Shown: in pieces, positions 13,184 to 23,581 of the stretch
Layout: each line of letters opens with the position of its first letter
Numbering within the stretch: position 1 is the stretch's first letter
Source of the DNA: Aptenodytes patagonicus
Lineage: Eukaryota; Chordata; Aves; Sphenisciformes; Spheniscidae
Direction of reading: 5' to 3'
Assembly: GCF_965638725.1 (NCBI RefSeq)
Contig: NC_134961.1
Span: forward strand, 3,348,001 to 3,412,000
DNA: 64,000 nt
The notes under the pieces: model-generated
Databases searched by the model: none
Told to the model about the DNA's origin: nothing
Seen by the model: only the letters and a program-made list of their open reading frames with translations
Made by a program: the position numbers and the translations under genes

Positions 13184-13679
13184 GTAAGAGCAGCCACCTC
13201 CTTCAGCACAGTTGGGCTCTGAATTGCAGCACAGAACTGGTTTCGTATTCCTAAAGTGGAACACTGTGATCTGTCTGTCTTTTTTAGTTGCATTTTTACA
13301 AATTGAGTGGGCTTGAACAATAAATCTATTCAGACTGCTGAATATATGAATATTTCGGTGATCTACATGTTCACAGACTTCTTAGCACATCATCCAAGTC
13401 TAATTCTTTTCGAGTTGAGGTCTAGGAAAAGATGAAAGGAAACTGCTTCTATTCTAAAGCTGTGTCATCAGTTAGCTGCAGCAAGTACAGCGGTGAATCT
13501 GAGATCCTCTAGTGAATTCTTGTAACAAAGGATTTCAACTAGTATCTTCAGGCAAGCAAAAGTAAGTCTCTAGGCAGTAGGGTCCTAGAAGTCTTTGAAC
13601 TCATATCTTTTTAAAATTTTTTTAATATAGTGTGGTAAAACTAAGTCATCTAGAAAAAAAGCTAACAACTGCCTTGCAG

Positions 13680-13822
13680 GGGGAAAAGAAAGTGGTATTT
13701 TTGAGGATTCTAGTTCTGCTCAGCCTCGTCCACGCATGAATCCACCTGGTGGGAAGACAAGTGATATCTTTGGATCTCCTGTATCTACCAGCGTTGTGCG
13801 AGCACACCCAAACAAGCCTAAG
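13680..13822 (+). CDS. JPT2: JPT2 exon 3
   Basis: The acceptor CCTTGCAG precedes 143 bases and the donor AAG|GTATTT. The peptide contains [11 protein letters not shown], then [16 protein letters not shown] and AHPNKPK. It matches the second PPGG repeat of JPT2 and ends at the family's usual exon boundary after NKPK. The intron between exons 2 and 3 (13,184-13,679) holds nothing notable. Confidence 0.96.
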
Positions 13823-14745
13823 GTATTTGTACTTCTTTCGCTGTCAAACCAAGAAGCTAGCAGCTCAGTGAGTTGCCTTACAGTCTTGTCACAATGCAAT
13901 GCCGGTATTCTTTTTAAGATGACAGACCTGAATTATGCATAGGGTGACTTCAAATTAGACAGTTATTCCTGAAGTCTCTTTCTGATAGCTTGTTATCTTT
14001 GGTATATCAGATCTCAGCGTGCTCTGTAGTTTGCAGTCAAACTATTAATTAGACTATGGATGTGTATTCAAAAAAAAAAAAAAATGCTTCTGAAGCCTTT
14101 GGTCTTCCTTGTAAGTGAGGTACAGCTGGAGTTCTTGGCACACAGTCAAGAGGCATTTAAGCTAGATAGGGAGGAGACACTTCTCTTTATTCTGCCGTTT
14201 GGCAGAGGTGATCTTGATACCAATTCTGGAAAGTCGGTGAACACCAGTGAGCTACAGTCATAAATCTTCATGAGGCCTGGCTGTGCCTTTCACCTCTCTT
14301 AAATATATGTATCTCCATTCAGCATGAAAGCACTTTAGCACGAGACTAAGCTTAAGTGATCAACAGCTAACTCAAGATCAGCTCTGAGTGTCAGGTCCAG
14401 CATGCACTTGATTTTGTGATGTCAGACAAAAGCGTGTCTTGCTATATGAGTTGTCATTTTTTGATCTTAAAGCTGGGATGTGTAATAGTTGGAGAGGCTT
14501 GTAGTTATGACCAAATCTGGTTTTGGATAAAAGGAGGATACATTGCCAATTACTTTATTTCTGTATTTAAATGCTCTATATTTGGATTTACAGCCTGCTG
14601 CCTTACTCTAAGTAGATACTATTAAGTGAGCAGCTACTGTTTTGGCAATGCTTTTGACATGTCGGATAGCCTGGAAACTTAACATCCCATGAAACACGGC
14701 TTGTTGTCTTTGTGCTGAAAAAGTAGTAGTAGTAAATAAAAAACC
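13823..14745 (+). other. JPT2 intron 3 or truncated flank
   Basis: AT-rich sequence with a 13-base A-run near 14,071 and a TAG/TAA microsatellite-like patch near 14,725. The expected next JPT2 exon is not visible. The composition changes abruptly to GC-rich at about 14,745. Confidence 0.5.
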
Positions 14746-14764
14746 AGTCCCCCCTGGGCTGCAA

Positions 14765-14884
14765 CCCCGACCCACACCCTGTGGGTGTCGGGCCTCTGAG
14801 GAGCCCCTTGGTCCCTCTGCACATCCACCCGTAGTCTCTCAGCACGTACGGAGACCGCGGTCCCTTTCGGACAGGGACCGTCTC
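14765..14884. other. two adjacent GC-rich inverted repeats
   Basis: At about 14,766-14,793 the arms CCCGAC-CCACACC and GGGTGTCGGG form a near-perfect hairpin with a four-base loop. At 14,858-14,880 CGGTCCCT and AGGGACCG form a perfect 8-bp stem with a 7-base loop, and the flanking GAGA/TCTC extends it across a 3-base bulge. They lie at the start of the GC-rich block. No function is assigned. Confidence 0.5.
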
Positions 14885-14885
14885 T

Positions 14886-17547
14886 TCGTTTTGCACCTCT
14901 CCAGCGCGAAGCAGTGACGCCCTGCTCCTTCAGATGGGCTCCTTGCTGCTGTCCACTTCACCTACCAAATCAAGAGATGGTGACGTTGCATGCCATCCGA
15001 CACCGTGTTTTATTCCACTGCATCCTGGTGAATTAATACTTGTGCGTTTAAAAAGAGGTGGATGTTCTCGGGTGGCTGTGGACAGGGAGTGTTAGTTTGT
15101 GGTCTGTGTTAGCTGCTCTTGTGAGGCCAGCAACATTTTTGTAGGCCACTACAGGAGTCCAGTGTGCACGTGTCCCCTGCCAGGCCCAAGCAGGAGGCTT
15201 GGAGCAGCGAAGGGCAGCGTGGTGCCCTTTCCCCTGGAGCGAGGGGCTCTGCCCTCAGCCCACCAGAGGTCATTGCTTGGTCTCCTGCTCTCGGCTCTCT
15301 CCTCACGAACCGGAGGGCTGGCTCCTGGCCGTGCCACAGCTTTCTTCATCTCAGGGAGCCCCACGGTCAGCGCTGAGGCTGTGCGGCTGCTATCAGCCTT
15401 CAGCCCTGCACTGGGGCATCGGACATGGCACGGGGCGAGGCACGGCAGGGGCTTGGCGTCTCACCCAGCCTTTCTCTCTGCTTGCAGCCCAGCTACCCGC
15501 TCCCCAGCCCTGCTGGCACTTCAGTAGTGGGGACCAGGGGAAAGAGCTTTCCTGGCCGGGGCAATGGGAGAGTTGGGTGCAGAAATGCTTTCTAGGTTGG
15601 TGCTGGGAGCCCCCGAGGAGGAAGCAGCCTGTCCAAAGGTGCCTGATCCTCCCCTGCCCATCAGGAGACCCTGCTGCTCCTCAGGGGTGGCAGTGCCCAA
15701 GGAGGCGCCATTGGCTGCCTGCTGCCCGCCCTGGCAGGCCCTGGGATGCACAGCAAGGCACTGGGAGGTCCCTGGGTGCCATGAGAAAGGCACAGCAATT
15801 CAGCAGTGTAAAATGGAAATGGTATATTTCTATGTAGGCAAAGTCAGGTCCCCGCAAAATCAGGGCTTTTCAGGAAAAAATAGCCTGCAGAGCATTAACA
15901 GACTGACCCAATCTCATGGAGCGCCGTTAAGCCTGCCTGGGCTCTGGAAGCGTCACTGCCACCGCCTGCATGGAGTCCCTGCGGAGCCCAGGCAGGGTGC
16001 CCAAAAGCCAGCAGTTCCGAGCTGCCTTCCCTCCTACTGCACAGCCCGCTCTCAGGCCCCCTGTTGCATGCATTGTGGCAACCCAGGTGTCTGGAGAGGA
16101 GTTTTCGGAGGTGTCCCCCTCTCACCTCAGCTCCACCCTGCCTTTCTAACCAGGAGGTGTCGAACAAAAGGCTTGGGAGCCCGAGCAGAGCTTTGGCAGA
16201 GTCAAGCTACCCAGCTGAAAAGCTGCCCCCCCCCATAACGGTTCCTGCCTGGGGTTTCATTGGCCCTGCGGCACACGGTGGTGCCTGCACAGCTCTGGGT
16301 ACCCCTGACAGCGCTGGCCTGGGTGCCCCACTGTGCGAGTCCACGGATGCTTCCCCCTGCAGCTCTGCTCCCCTGGGTGCCCAGCACTACTCTTCCTTCT
16401 CCTCCTCCTCCTCTGCCTGTCCTCTCCCCCCGAGGAAAATCCCCTCCTCAGCAGGGACGTGCAGCCGCAGCAGGGCAGACTGCCAGAGACCAGGAGGCAC
16501 ACGGGCCACAAAGAGCAGGGCTGCAGCCAAGCCGGTACAGCAAAGCCTTGGGAGAGGGCTGCCCGTGGAGCAGGACTGAAGCTCCAGCCCTCTTCCCTGC
16601 AGTGGCCTTTCCCTGCCCCACCAAAGCTCACCCACTGTCGAGTGCACATTTCACAGCCACCGATGAAAGACCCACAGTGTCAGACCCAGTGGTTTGCAGA
16701 TGGGGCTTTACTGAACAGAAGGAAGCGTTGGTGATAACAGCCTGGCTGGCCGGCACTGGCGCTTGTCATGCTGGAGGAGGCTCTTGCTGGACATCTCTCT
16801 CAGGAGCCTCTGTGCCCGAGAGGCTCTCCTGGCACTCGCCGATGTGGACTAGATCTGCTCCCCAGAGCTGCGGAGTTGAAAACAAAGCTCTGTAGTCTTG
16901 TATGCACAGGGAGGTGCAGAGCAACTCTACAAGTCTAGTCAGGACACACGTGGTGGGATCTGCTTCTGTCTGGAGAGAGCAGGCCCGTAGTCCCTGTAAT
17001 GCAATCCCAGCCTGCTGCTCTCCACGCCACGAGGGCTGTCAGGAAAAGACCCTCTTTGCCCAGGGGCTGCGGGGAGTCAAAGGAAGAAAGGGCACTGCCG
17101 GCCAGGGCCAAACACTGGGCATGTTTGGAGATCCTTACCTGAGGGACGACTCCTCACCACCACGGCAATGGGCTCTTCCCTCTACCTTCTCAAGGAGGCG
17201 GGTCGCTGCTCCTCGCAAAGCCCAGTAGGTCCATGGGGAAAGGCTCCTACCGCAGCAAGGACAAAGTCTCACATCTCAACCGAGACCCTCCTGCCTCTCC
17301 CCTCTCCCAGTTGCCCCCACCCCCACGGTCCCATTCAACCTCACAGCCCCCTCGGTGCCGGCTGTGCTTGGGGCTGCAGAGCGGCACCTGGCATTGGGGA
17401 CTGACCTGTGCCCTTGTCGAGGCACAAGAAAGGAGAGGATGCTGTCTGTATCCAGCCCCGAGGCTCTGGGATTTGCTTCCCCCACCCACAGCTGGGTCAC
17501 CAGCCCCCAGCTGGCCCAGGTCTGGCCTGAAGCTGGCCCACACTCAC
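14886..17547. other. GC-rich stretch without an assigned gene
   Basis: Many long open frames occur on both strands, but they overlap each other, lack recognisable domains and fit GC-rich noncoding sequence. Further 3' exons or the 3' UTR of the minus-strand CCDC81-like gene may lie here. A minus-strand AATAAA (TTTATT on the plus strand) is present near 15,010. I could not define an exon with confidence. Confidence 0.4.
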
Positions 17548-17672
17548 CTTTTCAGAGGTGAGGACCCTGAAAGGCAAAGACTCAACTTGTCCTCTGGGCT
17601 CTCCTCATCCTCCACGGATGGCTCTTTTCTGCCCTCTCCCCACCACTCTGGAGTGTCACGAATGCAGGAGCC
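17548..17672 (-). CDS. CCDC81-like, candidate late exon (lower repeat unit)
   Basis: The acceptor CTGTGCAG and donor AAAAG|GTGAGT bound 125 bases. The peptide includes TPEWWGEGRKEPSVEDEES. It aligns loosely with EEWEEAREEPPTVHEDDA of the exon at 19,219-19,376, as expected for duplicated exons. The exon is acidic and low in complexity. Whether it is used is unknown. Confidence 0.5.
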
Positions 17673-17858
17673 CTGCACAGAGAGAGAGGGGTGAGCACGG
17701 GAGATGTTGCTGGGCAGCAGAGAAGGTGCCTCGAGCTGGTACGGCCCCACACAGGACAGTCAGCCCCCACGCTCCTAGGGCTCAGGGACCTTCCCACCTT
17801 GGCCCCCCCGCAGGAGAGGAATGCTCCTTTCCTAATTGTTTTTCACTGCCTGCAGTAC

Positions 17859-17996
17859 CTGGGCCTCCCATTGCTCTCGCTCTTCTTTCCAAGCCTTCGG
17901 GGGTGCCACTTTTGCCCTTGCCTTCTGCTGGTACTTCTTGCGCAAGGAGTCCCAGAGCTTGCGTCGTTCCTCCTCCGTGCACACGCGGGGCTGTGC
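17859..17996 (-). CDS. CCDC81-like, candidate coiled-coil exon (lower repeat unit)
   Basis: The acceptor GCCCTGCAG and donor GCCCAG|GTACTG bound exactly 46 codons. The peptide reads AQPRVCTEEERRKLWDSLRK and then KKYQQKARAKV and KEEREQWEAQ: highly charged and helix-forming. Both ends are in phase 0, like the exon at 19,705-19,905, its positional partner in the duplicated unit. Confidence 0.6.
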
Positions 17997-19218
17997 CTGC
18001 AGGGCCATGGCAATGCAGCAGCAGGCAGTGTTAGTCTCCCCGGCGGAGGGCTGCGGGGATTTTAGGTCTCCCCCTCCCTCCTGCCCCTTCTTTTCAGCCT
18101 CTCCGTCAGCCCTGCTTTGCTCGCAGTCCTCACAGGCCCGACCGCAGAGCCTTTCTGCAATGACCCCTGAGCCAGGTGACCATGGGGCTGAAAGCAACCC
18201 AGCTGCTTGCGATCCCAGACAAGCCTGGCAGTGCCGTCGCCATTACAAACACCACCAAATCAAGTCTTTGGGTGTTTCTGGGGATGACAGAAGTGAAGGC
18301 TGTCTTCTAAATGGACAGAACGACCTGCTGCCTCTTGAGAAATTCTCGGGAGAAGTGCTTCAGCCTTCAGCTAAGCAGACGGCAAGGCGTCTTGTAAGGC
18401 ATGACATCCGTAGAACTATGCTTTTCTACAGGTGGATACGACACAGTCCCTCCAGGAGCCCATACCACGTACCGGTCCTGCCCTCCTCTTCCCTGGCCTA
18501 GCAGGGGGTGCAGGTTGGGGTGCAGCTTCCCGCAGTTGTTGGCTGCTGCGTGCCTCTTTCCCCGACCGACGCCACTGCAGCACTGCCAGCTCGCTGCAGA
18601 CACACAGCGGGAGGAGGTGGTGTGAGCACAGGGGGACTGCTCTCCAGCCGGGGCTCCCAAGCTGGAGCTTGCAGAAGGCAGCTCTGCCGAGAGGCCGATG
18701 CCAGGAAAGCACCTCTCTCCCCTGGTGCTGCGGGGGGCGGGAGGAAGGGCACTGCGGGAGAGGAAGCACTGCCCGTGTCTGGAGAGATTTACCACTTGAG
18801 CTTGTCCTGCAGATCCATCTGGTCATCCCTCTGCCCCCTGCCATTGCGGGCGACCTGCCCCAGGATGCACGTCACCACCTCCCACAGGGCCCGGTGTGTC
18901 CGTGGGGAAAGGCTCCTGCAACAGCAAGGACAAAGTCTCTCTGACCCTTCAGCCGTGACCCTCCTGCCTCTTCCCGCACCCAGCCCCACACATACGTGGC
19001 CCCATTCGGCCCCACAGCCCCTTTGAGGCAGGAGGAGTTGCAAGCCCCGGCTTTGGCCCCTGCCATCGGGCTCTAACCCAGCTCCTTCCCGTGGCTGGAG
19101 AAATCCCCGGGCGCTCTGTGCAGCCCCGTGGCTCAGCGGTTGGCTTCCTTGACCCACCACCGGTGGCTCACCACCACCCCACTGCCCCAGGCCTTGGCTG
19201 GAGCTGGAGCACTCTTAC

Positions 19219-19376
19219 CGCTTAGGGGGGACAGCGTCATCCTCGTGGACTGTGGGTGGCTCTTCTCTGGCCTCTTCCCACTCCTCCATCATCGTCTCCA
19301 GGAGGTCGGGGCTGGAATCCCCCGTCTCCGTGCTAGTCGGGGGGCTGACTGACGATTGCTCAGAGGAACTGGATTC
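19219..19376 (-). CDS. CCDC81-like, candidate acidic exon (upper repeat unit)
   Basis: The acceptor CTGCGCAG and donor GCG|GTAAGA bound 158 bases (52 codons plus two bases). The peptide is serine-rich and then acidic: SSSSEQSSVSPPTSTETGD followed by LLETMMEEWEEAREEPP. No domain is recognised. It corresponds to the exon at 17,548-17,672. Confidence 0.55.
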
Positions 19377-19704
19377 CTGCGCAGGAAGAGACTCTCATAC
19401 AACAGCCCCGCACCCGGAGGGTGCTGCTTCCCAGCATGCAGACCCCCTGACCACTTCTGGCAGGGACGCTAGCGGGACGGGGAAAACCAGGAGACGGACC
19501 TCAGCACTCCCTTGGGGTGACGCCTGAGTGTCACCAGGGTTTCACTACAACGCCCTGTCACCCCTCTTGCTCGGGAAAGGCAGCAGTCACCCGCCCAGCT
19601 CTGCTGCAGCAACGCTCCTATGACGGCTTGGGTGCTAGAGGTACCTTGCAATCTCAGCCCCCCTGGAGGAGAAAGTGCTCTTTTTCTGCAGGAATTCAAA
19701 GTAC

Positions 19705-19905
19705 CTGGCTCCTCTGCGTCTCCTCTTGTCTCTTAGCCTTCGCTTTGGGCGTCCCCTTTTCTCTCTTAGCCTTCGCTTTGGTCGCTGGCGGGGTTTGCCG
19801 TTTACTTTTTTGGTCTTCCGCCAGCTCTGTTTTCTTCTTTTCCTTTTCAGCCAAGTATTTCTGGATGTGTTCTGGAAGCTTCTCCTTCGTCTTTGAGTGT
19901 TTATT
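19705..19905 (-). CDS. CCDC81-like, lysine-rich coiled-coil exon (upper repeat unit)
   Basis: The acceptor CTCCCTCCAG and donor GCCAG|GTACTT bound exactly 67 codons in phase 0. The peptide begins NKHSKTKEKLPEHIQKYLAE, continues with KEKKKTELAEDQ, and then carries a doubled basic unit, KAKAKREKGTP and KAKAKRQEE. The doubled unit is also visible at DNA level as a repeated CTTAGCCTTCGCTTTGG on the plus strand. Confidence 0.65.
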
Positions 19906-20368
19906 CTGGAGGGAGACCAAAAGGCAACAGCAGGCAGCTTAGTCTGCCCTGCAGAGGGCTGAGCTGTTTTCATTCCTACCCTCCCTTCTGCCCCTTCTCT
20001 TCTGCCTCTCTGTCCACGCTGGTTTGCTCCCAGGTTCCTGCAGGCTCCACCAAAGAGCCTGTCTGTAATGACCAGGGAGCTAAGCGACCACCAGGCTAAA
20101 AACCACCTGGCAGCTGGCTATCCCAGACAAGCCCTGCAGTCACGTTGCCGACAGAAACATCCACAAGTAAGGTCTTTGGGTGTGTTTCATGCGGCTAATG
20201 GAAGTGAAATGGCAGAGTAACCCGCCTCTCTTCAAGTAAGCACCAAAGCAACTAGTCAGTGGTCCCGTGAGCACAGAGTGAAGAATCTTGTGAGAATCGG
20301 CGTGCATGGAGCGGCGCTTCTTTACAGTCCAGTACCACACGCTCACTGCAGCAGCCCATGTCAGGTAC

Positions 20369-20489
20369 CTTTTCTTTCCTCTCAATAGTTCTGGCAACGA
20401 AGTCTACTGTTCTGGGTTTGACCGGAGGAATTAGTTTCTCTTTCTCCTCCTTTTCCTTCAAGGACCTCCCCTGGATGGCCGGTAGCTGC
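20369..20489 (-). CDS. CCDC81-like, candidate exon
   Basis: The donor GAAAAG|GTACCT closes a charged peptide, QLPAIQGRSLKEKEEKEKL, then IPPVKPRTVDFVARTIERKE. The 5' boundary is uncertain: immediately upstream another frame carries a coding-looking helix (RRQVERILLQKEVRHLEAQD, 20,530-20,610), with too little space between them for a normal intron. Either the exon is longer, with an indel in this copy, or only one of the two frames is used. Confidence 0.5.
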
Positions 20490-22191
20490 CTGCAAAGACA
20501 CAACAGGGTGCGTTGGCAGGAGCGCAGGAGGAGCTGGTTCTGCATCTTGTGCTTCCAAGTGGCGCACCTCCTTCTGCAGCAGAATGCGCTCTACTTGCCT
20601 CCTTGTGATCAAGTCCACAGAGACAGAGAAGACCCCAAGCTGTCAGACTCACATGTGCCCAACAGCCCCACTAAAACTCAGGATGCCCAGGTCTAGGCCC
20701 TCTCTTGCTGGAGCAACGAGAGGAACAGGGTCCCATGCTCGGAGGTACCGCTACGCCCTCCGGGTCAGGGCACTGAAGTCTGCTCAGTGGTCCAAAATAC
20801 AGAGCGCTCACAGGCTGTACGAGCACATTGGGCGCCGGGGACGCAGTGTCAAAAGGAGGAGGACACGACCCCGTGAGAAAAGCAATCCTGCTGCTGAGCT
20901 CTCTTTGGCCCTTCTCTTTTGCAGGCCATAAGACAGGCGTGAGCATAGAAGAGGCTTCTGGTTAATCGGAGGGATCCTCTGCAGTAACTAACTGCAGAGC
21001 ACTGTTCTCAGCAAACAGAAAGGTCGGGGTCATTTCCGTCTGAAGGGAAAGCCAGAAAGACCTTCCGCTCCTGGAATGAGCATTTGCAGTTAGTTACTCA
21101 ACAGATCTGCACACCAGGAGGAGCACAGAAAGAAATGGTGCTGCCGGCAGAGTCTCCCAAGAAGCTAGAAGATGCTTGCCATGCACCAAGAAACCATTAG
21201 TTAGTGGGACGAGGGATAACCGCACTTGGAGTTCGTCTAGCCTCTGTGTCCAGGAGAAACATCGCACTCCCACCGAGACGAGAGCACGGGGTCACCCTCA
21301 TCCATTTTTGCAAGTGTCTCACCTGGCACGAGGCTCACTCCCCTCAGCTTTCTGACCCTGCTCTGACTTTACAGTCATCGCGGGTAACCGCTTTGGAGAA
21401 AGCCTTGCTCGACGAAGGAGACGCTTCTCGGCAAGATCCTCTAGAAACAGGAAAAGAGACGATTCTTCAGGACAGTATCTTGGTGTTGTTCTGGGAACTG
21501 GGTGCCTATTGTGTCGCAGTTCCAACGAGAGTGACGTGCAGGTCTGCTCAAGCCTGTGGTAACCCTGATGCAGGTGGCCCTTTTCATCCCTTTGGATGAA
21601 AGCCATGTTTCCTGGGAGGTCTTAGGCCTTTTCCGACACTGTTTTTTTGTCCAGCTCCTCATGCCTACAGTGCACCATTATCGCCTGGGGAAAACTGTTT
21701 TGACGGCTTTCTCTCAGGCATGTGCTGAAATGGCGGGCTCCCTGGGAGATGCTGGTGGTCTCCAAGAGTCATTCTGGGGAGGGGAATCATTTAGCACAAG
21801 AGGAGCCGGCTCTTGGATTTCTGGACTGGTCCCACGCGCACAGGTTTGCTGCTGGGGCACGTTCACACCAAAGGCATTGCTTCGGAGACATTTGAGAATA
21901 TGGTGGGAAGAAGCAAGGTTAGAGCGTTGCACTGTTTGCAGCACAGGCTGGGGAGTGGAGGCCACTGGGAAGGTGTCCTTCCGCAGCCCCAGCGGCCATT
22001 TGTGGTGCAGGGCTGTCCTGAGACCTTGTTCCGCAGTGGGTCACTGGAGCTTTACCATAATGGGTACAGAGAGTGACAGGAGGTGCCTCTCCCTCTTCCA
22101 GGCATCCTGGGGTAACCTAGGCTCTAATCCCCTCCGGACGCGGAGGAAGGAAAACCTACAGCCCCCTGCCAGCAACCCGCTGGTCCCTTAC

Positions 22192-22304
22192 CTTTCTTTC
22201 CACTGCCATCACCTTTTCCCCAGCCCTGCTCTGGGGCGGCCTTCACATGTCCCGTCAGGTCTGCTTTCGCTGTTGGCATTTGAGGCACCGTCTCAAGCTT
22301 GTAC
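22192..22304 (-). CDS. CCDC81-like exon 7 (candidate)
   Basis: The acceptor CTCTTTCCAG and donor GAAAG|GTAAGG bound 113 bases. The peptide contains YKLETVPQMPTAKADLTGHV and then GWGKGDGSGKK. Its phase (needs two bases upstream, leaves one) fits the exon at 22,651-22,734. The region is a linker of unknown function. Confidence 0.5.
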
Positions 22305-22650
22305 CTGGAAAGAGGAAGAAGGCACCAGCCTGAAGGACAGACACCGCATTGTTTCCCAAGCAGCCCATCCCGGAGGACCAGAGGAGGAACTCCAGTGCCT
22401 GGAGGGGCAGGCGAGGCCCCGTCAGCCTGTGCCGGTGTTCTTCCATCCTTCCCGTGAGAATGGTCGTCCTCCCACAAAGCCCCCTTGCTGCTTCTGGGGA
22501 AAATGATTCCTCTCTCACTCACAGTGCGCATGGAGAGCAGACTGCTCTCTAGTGCGCTGATCATCCAACACCCTTTTGAATTCTGATCTTGTCCTCCAAG
22601 TTTCTTGCAGAGCCTCGCAGATTAATGCCTTTGCAGCTATAAGGAGTCAC

Positions 22651-22734
22651 CTCCCTCCCCTCAGTCGTCGATGGCACTGCACAGCAACATTGGCACGAGA
22701 CAGAGCTCTGGAGGACCCCACCAGATGCAAGCTC
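22651..22734 (-). CDS. CCDC81-like exon 6 (candidate)
   Basis: The acceptor TTGTCCAAACAG and donor GGGAG|GTGACT bound 84 bases that stay open in the phase left by exon 5. The peptide includes RALSRANVAVQCHRRLRG. It shows no clear resemblance to CCDC81. Splice sites and phase support it, but sequence similarity does not. Confidence 0.4.
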
Positions 22735-23083
22735 CTGTTTGGACAAGTAACCACGCCTCTACCCCTTGGCCCCAAGCAGAAGGCAGTCTCACGCACAGGA
22801 AAGAAAAAGGGCAGGAGAAACCTGGTGGAAAAAGTTGTCTAAATGCCCCTCTAGGTTCACAGTAGGACAGACGCATAAAGCATTGTCCCTGTCCCATGTG
22901 CCTCCAAATGAAGTCAAACTGAACAAGAGCAAGCAGGGAGTTCCCTGCCAACAAGGCCTCTGAAACACTCGGTCCTCAATGCCGTCACGAGTACAGTTCT
23001 CAGCGCCTGGCAAGGCAGCCCTCCCAAGCACGAGCTGAGAAGCTGCTCGCTTGCTCAGCCAAGGGCTGCAGGAGCAAACATAC

Positions 23084-23169
23084 CCTGGTAGGATGATAAC
23101 ACGTCCAGAAGAGGTCTGGGAAGCAGCAGTGTCATGGCGTGAGATGACCGAGTCCCTCATCTCTGGCAT
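23084..23169 (-). CDS. CCDC81-like exon 5
   Basis: The acceptor CTCGTTGCAG and donor CCAGG|GTATGT bound 86 bases. The peptide, MPEMRDSVISRHDTAA followed by SGRVIILPG, corresponds to the segment just after the second HU domain of CCDC81, which has a similar DSV-S-RE pattern and an FPR-like end. It enters in phase 0, matching exon 4. Confidence 0.75.
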
Positions 23170-23581
23170 CTGCAACGAGGATGGAGACAGGTGACGGGAG
23201 ATGGGGACACTGGGAAGGGCTGGCTGCTCAGTCCACCATAGACCAATGCAAGCAAAGAGCCAGAGCAGCCCAAGGGCTCTGGCCTCAGCAAGCCTTGCTC
23301 TGCCTGTGCCTCTGCTCCCTACCCCGAGAGTGGGGCAAGCAGCGCTCCCCACCATCAAGGCTGGCCTTTTGTCACAAAGCGAGGCCCCTCTGGGGGTGTC
23401 TCTTGCAAAGCCAGACCATTGCACGCAAAGGAAGTGCTCTACAGAGCGCCTGCTGTACTGTAGACCACGAGGAGCCCAAGTGGCTGAACAAGGCATGGCA
23501 GGCCAGGAGAAAGCAGCCCCCCAGCCCCCAGAACGCATTTCAGAAGAACCAGGAGTGGCGCTGGGAAAATGAAAACCCTAC

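Larger units (their letters stand above)
7340..14745 (+). other. JPT2: JPT2 gene, exons 1-3 (3' part not found)
   Basis: This is the gene-level entry for Jupiter microtubule-associated homologue 2 (formerly HN1L). Three phase-compatible exons give 112 codons (about 14, 50 and 48). The family protein is about 190 residues long, so roughly the last 40 per cent is missing. The visible part carries the repeated proline-proline-glycine-glycine/NIFG motifs of the Jupiter family. JPT2 is a small cytosolic, largely disordered protein that associates with microtubules and has been reported to bind the calcium-releasing messenger NAADP. The exon(s) that should start with an Asp-His-Val-type segment and end with another PPGGK-S motif were not found up to 40 kb. 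Either a long intron hides them outside the window, or the gene is cut near 14.75 kb, where base composition changes abruptly. The end coordinate marks that change, not an observed gene end. Confidence 0.85.
17230..20170. repeat. tandem duplicated unit inside the CCDC81-like gene
   Basis: Two blocks repeat in the same order. Plus-strand 17,232-17,380 (GGGGAAAGGCTCCTACCGCA, GCAAGGACAAAGTCTC, GACCCTCCTGCCTCT, CCCCACGGTCCCATTC) returns diverged at 18,903-19,030. Plus-strand 18,025-18,275 (GCGGAGGGCTG, TCCTGCCCCTTCT, CCCTGAGCCA, TCCCAGACAAGCC, AAGTCTTTGGGTGT) returns at 19,930-20,190. The offsets are about 1.7 and 1.9 kb. Each unit carries a pair of exons: 17,548-17,672 with 17,859-17,996, and 19,219-19,376 with 19,705-19,905. 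Confidence 0.75.

Noticed and set aside
13736..13942. 68-codon plus-strand ORF
   Set aside because: It is JPT2 exon 3 read through its donor site into the intron; only the part to 13,822 is coding.
15099..16900. Large overlapping plus- and minus-strand frames in the GC-rich block
   Set aside because: They are open in several frames at once, with no family match, no consistent splice structure and low-complexity composition. They may be partly 3' UTR or intron of the CCDC81-like gene.
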